Shown: piece after piece, positions 1 through 6,822 of the stretch
How the letters are laid out: each line of letters opens with the position of its first letter
Position numbering within the stretch: position 1 is the first letter of the stretch
Assembly: GCA_937877125.1 (NCBI GenBank)
Contig: CALEFQ010000054.1
Location: forward strand, 1-8,171
Length of the DNA: 8,171 nucleotides
Source: an uncultured bacterium
GTDB lineage: Bacteria; Patescibacteriota; CALEFQ01
Direction: 5' to 3'
The notes under the pieces: generated by a model
Databases searched by the model: none
What the model saw: the letters and a program-made list of their open reading frames with translations, nothing else
Told to the model about the DNA's origin: nothing
Program-made: the position numbers and the translations under genes

Positions 1-95
1 ACCTATGTGAGTATTACCCTGTTTTCTGTTTCTGATTCTAGAGTAGCAAGTTCCTAAATCCAGGCAATGTATTTTTTGTCCAGATGGGCAATAAA
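1..95. other. non-coding left edge, no feature recognised
   Basis: This short stretch lies downstream (minus-strand sense) of the SDR gene stop. I see no convincing open reading frame, tRNA arm or GC-rich hairpin with a T-tract that would serve as a terminator. The window edge cuts it, so a neighbouring gene may lie just beyond. Confidence 0.5.
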
Positions 96-818
96 TTAAA
101 GTCTTACCCTCGGATCAATCACCATCTCCCCTGTTTTCTTACCGTCTTTCAAAATGCCGACTATTGTTTCGGCGACTTCTTCTGCCGTGCCGAGTTTTCC
201 TTTTTTGATTATCCGTTGTTGTTCCTCAGAAGTGAAAACATCACGGAAACGATCAGTGTCGGTCACCGTAGGAATAACGGTGTTTACTCGAATACCACTC
301 TCTTGGAGTTCTCGAGCAAGGCCGATGCTAAGAATATTAGTCCCGGCATTAACCACTCCATAGGGCACAGAATTCGAATCGACATATTCAGGCATCCCTA
401 GGCGTGAAGAAATATTGATGATATTTCCATCAGCCGATTTTTTCAGGTGCGGGATGCTGTATTTGACGAAAAGAAATTTGGCTGTCAGATCCACCCGGAG
501 CATTTCCTCCCAATCAGCCAATTTGTAATCGACGACATCACCAAGAATATTGATCCCAGCGTTATTGATAAGCGCGTCCAGACCACCAAATTTTTCGACA
601 GCTTGCGTCACCGCCCGCGTTGCCGTCTCTTCTTGCCCAATATCTCCCTTGATCATCAAAATATTCGGACATTCTTTAAGCAAGCTCGAGGCCATGTCAT
701 CGCGAGATTTATAGACGCCGACGACATTGCAGCCAAGACTATAAAGCTTTTTTGCTGTTGCGCGGCCCATACCACGACTGGCGCCGGTGATTAAGATTGT
801 TTTATTTTTGAAATCCAT
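96..818 (-). CDS. SDR-family oxidoreductase with altered catalytic lysine
   Basis: A 240-residue classical short-chain dehydrogenase/reductase, the normal length for the family, expected to be a cytosolic NAD(P)-dependent oxidoreductase; its substrate cannot be told. The Rossmann nucleotide-binding motif TGASRGMG is at residues 11-18, the NNAG motif at 85-88, the catalytic-serine segment NISS ends at Ser138, and the active-site Tyr is Tyr153. The family pattern is YxxxK, but here it reads YGVVN, so the lysine that binds the cofactor ribose and lowers the Tyr pKa is Asn157. The Asn of the usual N-S-Y-K tetrad aligns with Asp110 (VDLT), a milder and commoner change. The fold is otherwise complete, so the protein may be catalytically weak or specialised. 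It is the last gene of a four-gene run, 33 bp after the S51 peptidase. No clear Shine-Dalgarno precedes the ATG. It resembles FabG-like 3-oxoacyl reductases, but a specific FabG call is not justified. Confidence 0.9.
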   Translation of the reverse strand: MDFKNKTILITGASRGMGRATAKKLYSLGCNVVGVYKSRDDMASSLLKECPNILMIKGDIGQEETATRAVTQAVEKFGGLDALINNAGINILGDVVDYKLADWEEMLRVDLTAKFLFVKYSIPHLKKSADGNIINISSRLGMPEYVDSNSVPYGVVNAGTNILSIGLARELQESGIRVNTVIPTVTDTDRFRDVFTSEEQQRIIKKGKLGTAEEVAETIVGILKDGKKTGEMVIDPRVRL

Positions 819-851
819 GTAGTTGCAGCTTATTAAAACAAAACGACAACC

Positions 852-1472
852 CTATTTAGTGACATCGACAATTTCCATCTTCCCATTTAGCACATGAATA
901 TACTGACTGTCGCTCAGGAGAACCAGCGGAGACAAACGCTTTTCGTAGGCAATTTTCATTCTCCCGCCCAAGTATTTCTGCTTGAAATCATCCGATCCCC
1001 AATGCGGAGCAATCGTGAAATTGACTAGCCCAAAAGCAGCCAGATCATCCGACTTCATGTTAGGCGAGTCTTCTGTGAGATACGCCGGGATCTTTGGCCC
1101 GGCGATTATTGATCCGGCGCTAGTGCCAATATAGATCTTGTCCTTTACCAGTTTTCGCACCAAGGAAATAAACCCGGACAGTCGTGCTTGTTTTAAAAGA
1201 TAAGACGTGTCACCTCCCGACATATAGATATAATCAAATGCCGCCAGGTCATTTTTTAACTGTGTTTCGGATTTACCAGTCAGTGTATAGTCCGTAACTA
1301 AGAAACCAGCATTTACCAATGCTTGCCGATCATTTTTCAGCCAGCTTTTGTCTCCCGTCTCCGGCTCTGCCGCCGTATCAATAAAAACAAGCTTCTTGGC
1401 TTTGGCCAAATTTACTTTCCGAGCAATATCATGCGCCACCGCGTGGACGCTGGAGGTTAGGAATAGTTCCAT
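852..1472 (-). CDS. peptidase S51 (dipeptidase E-like) family protein
   Basis: A 206-residue protein of the S51 family (PepE/cyanophycinase-like, class I glutamine amidotransferase fold). S51 enzymes are cytosolic serine peptidases; E. coli PepE cleaves Asp-X dipeptides. A GGDTSYL turn lies near residues 86-92. The nucleophile elbow GTSAGS has Ser118, LTED gives Asp135, and APHWGS gives His157. These match the spacing of the E. coli PepE triad (Ser120, Asp135, His157, from memory of the family), so the enzyme looks active. The ATG directly abuts the TAA of the upstream metallo-hydrolase with no gap, which suggests translational coupling in one operon. There is no strong ribosome binding site of its own. 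Whether the substrate is an Asp-dipeptide or something else cannot be decided from sequence. Confidence 0.88.
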   Translation of the reverse strand: MELFLTSSVHAVAHDIARKVNLAKAKKLVFIDTAAEPETGDKSWLKNDRQALVNAGFLVTDYTLTGKSETQLKNDLAAFDYIYMSGGDTSYLLKQARLSGFISLVRKLVKDKIYIGTSAGSIIAGPKIPAYLTEDSPNMKSDDLAAFGLVNFTIAPHWGSDDFKQKYLGGRMKIAYEKRLSPLVLLSDSQYIHVLNGKMEIVDVTK

Positions 1473-2063
1473 TTATTTTTCAACTTTAAATATTTTCCCA
1501 TGTCCCGGCACCACATAATCAGCTACTTTTAATATCTTGCTCCGACTTTGCCGAAGCTGTTTTTCGTTTTTGACATAGGGATCTTTTTTGGCCAACAAGC
1601 TTGCCCGATCTATTTTTTGAACTTCATTATCTGTCCAAAAAAAGACATCCGAAGCAATTGCCACTTTTCCATAGTCCTTGGTGTCCACCAATAATGTCCC
1701 CTGGAAAATATCATGCCCAGGGGTTTTGATTATCTTAATTTCCGTTCCTGGAATTTTCCCGTCATGATCTTCGATTCGTCCGTCCCAAGAATAGATTGAA
1801 CTATCATCAACAACCTTGGCCGATTCAAAGATGCCAGTGAGCAACGAATGGTCGGAATGCATGTGAGTGAGAAAAACAAAATCAATATCCGACAATGACA
1901 AACCGGCACGTTTTAAGGACGCCAACAGCTTATTCCGATTCATTCCCGGATCAACAACAATATTCAATCCCTTGTCTTGGATCAGAGTCGTAGTCGAGGA
2001 AGCATATTCACCACCCTTTTCTTCTCGGGCATAGCCAGGAATAAGGATTTCTAGTTTGGCCAT
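1473..2063 (-). CDS. metallo-beta-lactamase-fold hydrolase (MBLAC1-like)
   Basis: A 196-residue compact metallo-beta-lactamase-fold protein, expected to be cytosolic since no signal peptide or membrane span is seen. The metal-binding signature THMHSDH at residues 66-72 gives His67, His69, Asp71 and His72. The other ligands follow in the expected order: His117 in TPGHD, Asp139 in ASDVF, and His188 in VPGHGK near the C terminus. All ligands of a dinuclear site are therefore present and activity is likely. Its short length and overall layout resemble the MBLAC1 subgroup, whose members are varied hydrolases (thioesterase or nuclease types are known in the superfamily), so the substrate is unknown. 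It lies 15 bp after the HAD-like gene, and its stop codon touches the next gene's start. It is probably co-transcribed with both. Confidence 0.88.
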   Translation of the reverse strand: MAKLEILIPGYAREEKGGEYASSTTTLIQDKGLNIVVDPGMNRNKLLASLKRAGLSLSDIDFVFLTHMHSDHSLLTGIFESAKVVDDSSIYSWDGRIEDHDGKIPGTEIKIIKTPGHDIFQGTLLVDTKDYGKVAIASDVFFWTDNEVQKIDRASLLAKKDPYVKNEKQLRQSRSKILKVADYVVPGHGKIFKVEK

Positions 2064-2077
2064 AAAGTTGAAACTTT
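2064..2077 (-). promoter_or_regulatory. small palindrome directly before the metallo-hydrolase start
   Basis: The 14 bases directly upstream of the ATG form a 5-bp inverted repeat (AAAGT, four-base loop, ACTTT). It occupies the place where a Shine-Dalgarno would be, and no GGAGG-like site is present. It could be a weak translational hairpin or simply chance in AT-rich DNA. Confidence 0.2.
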
Positions 2078-2078
2078 A

Positions 2079-2468
2079 TTAGTTCAATAAATTCTGGTCT
2101 ATAAACTCTTTCAATTCTTTCAAATCTTTCTTGTCCTTGTCGTAATACAGCGTAGAGATCCCGACCGATCGCGCACTCTTAACCGCATCTTCTTTGTTTT
2201 CAAAATAGACCACATCTTTGGCATCTAGTTTGAAATGGGCCAACATTTTTCGGTAATACACCGGGTCTGATTTTTCCGGATCGTGTTTCAGGGTAAAAAC
2301 CTCGTAAGGCATCTTCTCTAGGCCGTGTTCCTTGAATTGCTCGTCATTGGCGCTAGTCAAAATGATTTTTCGGTTGGGATATTTTTCAAGCAACTCATGC
2401 ATTTCTTTGAATATGCCCTGGCCCTTGAGAACGAAAGCGTTGATTGCATCCACAAGAATTGTTTTCAT
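2079..2468 (-). CDS. degenerate HAD-like small protein
   Basis: I start this gene at the internal ATG (MKTILVDAIN), giving 129 residues. The in-frame extension upstream to 2627 would translate across a terminator hairpin and a T-arm-like sequence, so I reject it. The layout is that of the haloacid dehalogenase superfamily: a hydrophobic strand with Asp7 (motif I), Thr38/Ser39 in ILTSAN (motif II), a DPVYYRKMLAHF helix with Lys66 before it (motif III region), and VVYFENKEDAVKSARSVGIST, the usual motif IV plus helix. Two features are degenerate: the second Asp of motif I (DxD) is Ile9, and motif IV reads E90-N91 in place of an acidic pair. Ordinary Mg-dependent phosphatase chemistry is therefore doubtful. 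It is the first gene of the four-gene run, and no Shine-Dalgarno is evident. Confidence 0.75.
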   Translation of the reverse strand: MKTILVDAINAFVLKGQGIFKEMHELLEKYPNRKIILTSANDEQFKEHGLEKMPYEVFTLKHDPEKSDPVYYRKMLAHFKLDAKDVVYFENKEDAVKSARSVGISTLYYDKDKKDLKELKEFIDQNLLN

Positions 2469-2555
2469 AATGCAATTGTGATTACGTTTCTGAATTTGCT
2501 GTAAATGTATGATAACATAGGCCAAATAGCCCGGAAAGGTATCGACCGGGGTCAA

Positions 2556-2572
2556 GCAGGACTCGAACCTAC
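2556..2572 (-). other. isolated tRNA T-arm-like sequence
   Basis: On the minus strand these 17 bases fold as a five-pair T-stem (one G-U pair) around the loop TTCGAGT. They differ from the T-arm of the neighbouring tRNA-Asn at only two positions. No matching acceptor, D-arm or anticodon arm can be found around it. It may be a leftover tRNA 3' fragment; because T-arms are conserved, chance or origin from another tRNA is possible. Confidence 0.25.
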
Positions 2573-2591
2573 CCGTTCCCTTATATAAGCC

Positions 2592-2613
2592 AAAACCCCT
2601 TTTCAGGGGTTTT
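2592..2613 (-). terminator. Rho-independent-type terminator after tRNA-Asn
   Basis: A perfect 9-bp hairpin: on the minus strand AAAACCCCT, a GAAA tetraloop, then AGGGGTTTT. The four Ts of the stem act as the U-run, and the mirror arrangement would also work on the plus strand. It sits about 80 bases downstream of the tRNA-Asn 3' end and about 120 bases upstream of the HAD-like gene. It therefore separates the tRNA region from the four-gene operon. Confidence 0.7.
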
Positions 2614-2690
2614 TCGATGCTGTTCACTCGAACTAATTTTTTGGGCTGTGCTTAGCGAAAATTTGTATTCAAAGACAAATAAAAATTCGT

Positions 2691-2765
2691 TGGCTCCCCG
2701 GGCAGGGCTCGAACCTGCAACATCCTCGTTAACAGCGAGGCGCTCTACCATTGAGCTACCGGGGA
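2691..2765 (-). tRNA. tRNA-Asn(GTT)
   Basis: A complete cloverleaf on the minus strand. The acceptor stem TCCCCGG pairs with CCGGGGA, the D-arm is GCTC/GAGC with a normal GG in its loop, and the anticodon stem CCTCG/CGAGG holds the loop CTGTTAA (anticodon GTT). The T-arm GCAGG/CCTGC carries loop TTCGAGC. The discriminator is G73 and CCA is encoded (2691-2693). Two partial copies of its 5' half lie directly upstream. Confidence 0.96.
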
Positions 2766-2783
2766 ATAATTAATTTCTAAATT

Positions 2784-2841
2784 GTTAACAGCGAGGCGCT
2801 CCCTGCCTACCAGCAGGCAGGTACCATTGAGCTACTGGGGA
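2784..2841 (-). pseudogene. tRNA-Asn 5'-half duplicate (copy adjacent to intact tRNA)
   Basis: This repeats the 5' half of tRNA-Asn(GTT): acceptor 5' strand (with one change, CCCCAG for CCCCGG), D-arm, 5' anticodon stem and the whole anticodon loop. The T-arm and 3' acceptor strand are missing. A 20-bp palindrome interrupts it between the D-loop and the 3' D-stem strand. It cannot form a tRNA. Its first bases also serve as the end of the GIY-YIG gene that lies upstream. Confidence 0.85.
2802..2821. repeat. 20-bp palindromic insertion, copy 1
   Basis: CCTGCCTACCAGCAGGCAGG on the plus strand, with CCTGCC/GGCAGG arms. It interrupts the tRNA-Asn 5'-half copy and differs from the second copy (3117-3136) at one base. 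It resembles short GC-rich palindromes scattered between genes in many Parcubacteria-type genomes (from general knowledge, not searched). Confidence 0.8.
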
Positions 2842-3086
2842 AGAATAATCGCCTTTATAAATTGTTTGCCGCAACCACTTTTATAATACTTCTCTCGTTT
2901 TCTGGCAAGTTGCCTTGGACCTAAAAACTCTTGATATACCAACTTCCAAGGACGATATCCCTTGGTTGAAAAAACTTGACCACCATTATGTGCTCTTAAA
3001 CGTTTAGTTATATTTCTAGACATCCCAACATATAAGCGCCCATCTTGAGCACTCTTTATAACGTAAACGCTAAACCCTCCTTCCAT
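2832..3086 (-). CDS. GIY-YIG domain protein trapped between tRNA-Asn fragments
   Basis: An 84-residue stand-alone GIY-YIG nuclease-fold protein. The two signature strands are VYV (7-9) and YVG (19-21), followed by the NITKRL helix with Arg29, the segment FSTKGYRPWKLVY, and the presumed catalytic Glu65 in ARKREKYYKSGCGK. UvrC and the YhbQ/URI families share this fold, and homing enzymes such as I-TevI use it to nick DNA. The gene lies between two 55-bp direct repeats derived from tRNA-Asn. Its last codons and TAG stop are the first bases of the nearer tRNA fragment; the stop equals tRNA positions T8-A9-G10. The start is odd: the only ATG has no upstream ribosome site, while a strong AAGGAGGG lies inside the first codons. 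Sister genes in this window begin their homology right after such a site. The original start codon may have been lost. Confidence 0.85.
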   Translation of the reverse strand: MEGGFSVYVIKSAQDGRLYVGMSRNITKRLRAHNGGQVFSTKGYRPWKLVYQEFLGPRQLARKREKYYKSGCGKQFIKAIILPQ

Positions 3087-3101
3087 ATTTTTTAAACTAT
3101 C

Positions 3102-3156
3102 AACAGCGAGGCGCTCCCTGCCTACCGGCAGGCAGGTACCATTGAGCTACCGGGGA
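3102..3156 (-). pseudogene. tRNA-Asn 5'-half duplicate (distal copy)
   Basis: A second tRNA-Asn(GTT) 5' half with the same 20-bp palindrome at the same D-arm position. It differs from the copy at 2787-2841 at only two of 55 bases, and its acceptor strand is identical to the intact tRNA. It even shares the GGGGAATAAT plus-strand flank of the intact gene. Homology stops immediately after the anticodon GTT. With the other copy it forms 315-bp-spaced direct repeats around the GIY-YIG gene. Confidence 0.85.
3117..3136. repeat. 20-bp palindromic insertion, copy 2
   Basis: CCTGCCTACCGGCAGGCAGG on the plus strand, one mismatch pair away from a perfect 20-bp palindrome. Position and orientation inside the tRNA fragment are identical to copy 1. 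The insertion therefore came before the duplication. Confidence 0.8.
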
Positions 3157-3162
3157 ATAATG

Positions 3163-3272
3163 AATAAGATATTAAGAATTTAAGATATTAAGAAAATTAA
3201 GAGTTTGGAGGAAAAGGCGAATGATTAATAAGATATTAAGAGCATTAAGACATTAAGAGTTTGGAGGAATAA
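3163..3272 (+). repeat. two AT-rich leader-like repeats ending in GGAGGA
   Basis: Two tandem, imperfect copies (about 3163-3214 and 3222-3269) of short words such as GATATTAAGA, each ending in GAGTTTGGAGGAA and soon followed by an ATG. They look like the leader and ribosome binding site of the four-helix-bundle gene but point the opposite way. The ATGs open only tiny frames (about 11 and 23 codons), which I do not call as genes. Together they form the downstream arm of inverted repeats around that gene. Confidence 0.6.
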
Positions 3273-3277
3273 GAATG

Positions 3278-3655
3278 TCAGAGAGTATCACGTACCTTTT
3301 TTATCATCGAAGCGATAATGCGAGTGATTTGCTCGCTTTCAGATAATAATTCTTCTAAGCGGTGGCTGTCAACCATTTCCAGTTTCTGCAATATATCAAG
3401 CCAATATATCGTTTCATTGGCTTCTTTCAGAGCGATAGTAGCGGAACTAAGAAAATCCTTTTTAGAGCGATTAATTCTGGCCTCGGTCAAATTTGAGCCG
3501 ATCGCTCCGGCGGATCTGATAACCTGATCCCCCACCGAAAATCGCACCGATCCCGGGGGCAAACTACTGATTAGGCGAACAACCGATACCACCAACCGCT
3601 TGGATCTTTCCACGATATCATTTTCTTTTGAATACTGACAATAAACCCTCCTCAT
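3278..3655 (-). CDS. four-helix-bundle protein (23S rRNA intervening-sequence family)
   Basis: A 125-residue, mostly helical protein of the four-helix-bundle family first named from ORFs inside 23S rRNA intervening sequences, and structurally related to Avd of diversity-generating retroelements. The diagnostic block is residues 46-69: VIRSAGAIGSNLTEARINRSKKDF, split here as VIRSAGAIGSN and LTEARINRSKKDF, followed by IALKEANETIYWLDIL (74-89). The role is unknown; a small basic nucleic-acid-associated oligomer is the usual guess. The start is fixed by a GAGGAGG site at 3660-3666 four bases from the ATG. It lies 65 bp downstream of rpoD with no terminator between. It is enclosed by inverted copies of its own leader (3231-3257 and 3683-3709), an arrangement reminiscent of the stem that closes rRNA intervening sequences. 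It ends in TGA. Confidence 0.88.
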   Translation of the reverse strand: MRRVYCQYSKENDIVERSKRLVVSVVRLISSLPPGSVRFSVGDQVIRSAGAIGSNLTEARINRSKKDFLSSATIALKEANETIYWLDILQKLEMVDSHRLEELLSESEQITRIIASMIKKVRDTL

Positions 3656-3656
3656 A

Positions 3657-3719
3657 TTTCCTCCTCTTAATATTCTTAATTTCTTAATATCTTAATACTC
3701 TTAATATCTTAATATCTTT
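3657..3719 (-). repeat. AT-rich leader of the four-helix-bundle gene, inverted-repeat arm
   Basis: On the minus strand this is an array of ATTAAGA-type words running into the GAGGAGG ribosome site of the four-helix-bundle gene. Its 27-bp core (3683-3709) matches 3231-3257 in inverted orientation at 25 of 27 positions, so the gene sits in the loop of a potential long stem. It fills the whole gap to the rpoD stop codon. No GC-rich terminator is seen in it. Confidence 0.65.
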
Positions 3720-3720
3720 T

Positions 3721-5013
<1,293 letters not shown>

Positions 5014-5022
5014 ATGAATATG

Positions 5023-6822
5023 TTATCGTTGATTAATCTCGGTTTCTAAATTTTGCAGTTCGGCAGTCCGCCGCGAAAACTCGGTCGACCAGCGCTCCAC
5101 TTCGCCGGCTTGCCGGTGCGATTCCGCTTGGAATATCTGCCCGCTGATTTCCTGTAATTTTTGCTTAAGGAACCGGCGCTTCAGCAGACGCCAGCAGATC
5201 CGCAGTTCTTCGGCCAGCGCTTCCGGATCGGCCGCCTCAAAATCCTGCTCGATTTGAAAAACTAATTGTTTGGCGCGCGCCTCCGTTTCCGGCTGGATCT
5301 TTTTCAGCTGGGCCAGCAGTTCCGCCTCCGTCTTCCAACGTTCGGTATTATATCGTTTTTCCAATAAAATGTAGAACTGGCGGTTTTCCGGCTGATTCAA
5401 GTAATCGGGATCAAAATTATCCAGGATATATTCCATCTCCCCCGGCAGGCGCACCAGCAATCCCAGCAAACGGTTTTCCAGCACCGCGGCCACGTTTTTG
5501 GCCGCCGCCTGGTCCGGCGCCGGAGCCGGACGCCGGCTCAAAGCCGGCTTTGGGCCCGGCAGTTTTCGGATCGCCGCCTGGAGCGTTTCCGGCGGGACCT
5601 GGACCGTTTTGGCCAGCCGCTCCAGATAAAAATATTGTTCCACGTTGTTATCGATCCTTTTAATCACCGCCAATAATTCCGCGGCGATTTTTTTCTTGTC
5701 CGAGATCTTGTCCGGATCGCGCCCCCGCAAGGTTGATTCGAAAAAATATTCCATGATCGGCCGCTGGTCTTTGATCGCCTGCTTCCAGGCCGCCGGATCT
5801 TTGACCGCCAAGTCGCCCGGATCTTTTTCCGCCGGAAGTTTAATAACCGTCACGTTGAAACCGCGCTGGAGCGCCAGGTCGATGCCGCGCCGCGTCGCCA
5901 GGTCGCCCGCCAGGTCCATGTCGAAAGCCAGCGCGATATTTTTGGTAAAACGTTTGAGCAGTTCCAGGTGCCCGTCCGTCAGCGCCGTGCCGGAAGAAGC
6001 CACCACGTTTTTAACCCCGCTCTGGTGCGAAGCCAAGACATCGGTATAGCCCTCGACGACGATCACCTGCTGGCTGGCCCGGATGGCGGAACGAGCCGCC
6101 GACAGTCCGTACATCACCCAGCTTTTATGGTAAATTTCCGTCTCGGGCGTGTTCAGGTACTTGGCGCCGCGGTCATCCGCCCGCAAGACCCGCCCGCCGA
6201 AACCGACCACGTCCCCGTGGATATTTTTTATCGGGAACATCAGCCGGCCGCGGAAACGGTCGTAATAGCCGCCCCGGTCTTTGCGCACGCTTAGGCCCGC
6301 GGAAAAAATATCTTCATCAGAATAACCTCGTTTTTTTAAAAAAGTGCCGGTCAGATCCCAGGAATTGGGGCTGTAGCCGATCGAGAATTCTTCAATCGTC
6401 TGCGCGTTGAATTGCCTTTTCACGAAATAGTCGCGGGCAATCTTGGCCTCGCGGCTTTTCAAGAAAGCTTGGTGAAAATATTTAGCCGCCAGATTATTGA
6501 TTTCATAAAGCTTGTTTTTGCGCCCCCACTGTTGCGGATTGCGCGGCTTGATTTCCACGCCGGCCCGCTGGCCCAGGGTGCGGAGAGCCTCGCCGAATTC
6601 CAGGCCTTCTTTTTCCATGATGAAGGTGAAAATGTCACCGCCCTTGCCGCAGCCGAAACAGTGCCAGATTTGCTTGTCGGGGCTGACCATGAACGACGGC
6701 GTTTTTTCATTATGAAAAGGACAGGGCGCCTTGAAATTCGTTCCGGCTTTTTTCAATGGCAGATACTCGCTGATGAAGTCAACGATGTCGAGGCGTTCTT
6801 TGATTTGGTCGCGTTCATCCAT
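5023..6822 (-). CDS. dnaG: DNA primase DnaG
   Basis: A 599-residue bacterial primase, which makes RNA primers at the replication fork and normally works with the DnaB helicase. The N-terminal zinc ribbon is Cys34, His37, Cys55 and Cys58, within CPFHNEKTPSF and HCFGCGKGGD. The catalytic core has GFGGRVL (207-213) and the TOPRIM residues Glu257 and Asp261 (VEGYTD), then Asp301 and Asp303 (FDMDLAGD). KDPGDL (333-338) is the usual downstream acidic patch. A proline- and alanine-rich linker (about 421-441) leads to a helical C-terminal domain, the expected helicase-binding part. All metal and zinc ligands are present. The start MDERDQIKERLDIVDFISEY matches normal primase N termini. It forms the dnaG-rpoD part of the macromolecular synthesis operon; rpsU is not next to it here. 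A palindromic repeat array lies right upstream. Confidence 0.98.
   Translation of the reverse strand: MDERDQIKERLDIVDFISEYLPLKKAGTNFKAPCPFHNEKTPSFMVSPDKQIWHCFGCGKGGDIFTFIMEKEGLEFGEALRTLGQRAGVEIKPRNPQQWGRKNKLYEINNLAAKYFHQAFLKSREAKIARDYFVKRQFNAQTIEEFSIGYSPNSWDLTGTFLKKRGYSDEDIFSAGLSVRKDRGGYYDRFRGRLMFPIKNIHGDVVGFGGRVLRADDRGAKYLNTPETEIYHKSWVMYGLSAARSAIRASQQVIVVEGYTDVLASHQSGVKNVVASSGTALTDGHLELLKRFTKNIALAFDMDLAGDLATRRGIDLALQRGFNVTVIKLPAEKDPGDLAVKDPAAWKQAIKDQRPIMEYFFESTLRGRDPDKISDKKKIAAELLAVIKRIDNNVEQYFYLERLAKTVQVPPETLQAAIRKLPGPKPALSRRPAPAPDQAAAKNVAAVLENRLLGLLVRLPGEMEYILDNFDPDYLNQPENRQFYILLEKRYNTERWKTEAELLAQLKKIQPETEARAKQLVFQIEQDFEAADPEALAEELRICWRLLKRRFLKQKLQEISGQIFQAESHRQAGEVERWSTEFSRRTAELQNLETEINQR

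Noticed and set aside
2490..2550. sigma-70-type promoter for the HAD-led operon (TATCAT-like -10 near 2510)
   Set aside because: No -35 with a convincing match at proper spacing could be paired with it, so I do not list it as a feature.
2469..2627. 53-codon N-terminal extension of the HAD-like gene
   Set aside because: It would translate through a terminator hairpin and a T-arm-like sequence, and the HAD fold begins cleanly at MKTILVDAIN. The later ATG fits the family.
2784..3156. additional functional tRNA-Asn genes
   Set aside because: Both copies lack the T-arm and 3' acceptor strand and are interrupted by a 20-bp palindrome in the D-arm.
3275..3346. plus-strand ATG after GGAGGAATAAGA, about 23 codons antisense to the four-helix-bundle gene
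   Set aside because: The ribosome site and ATG come from the inverted leader repeat. The frame is very short and has no recognisable features, so it is better explained as a by-product of the repeat.
5645..6294. plus-strand frames opposite dnaG
   Set aside because: They arise from the GC-rich codon structure of dnaG on the other strand and show no recognisable fold or start site.
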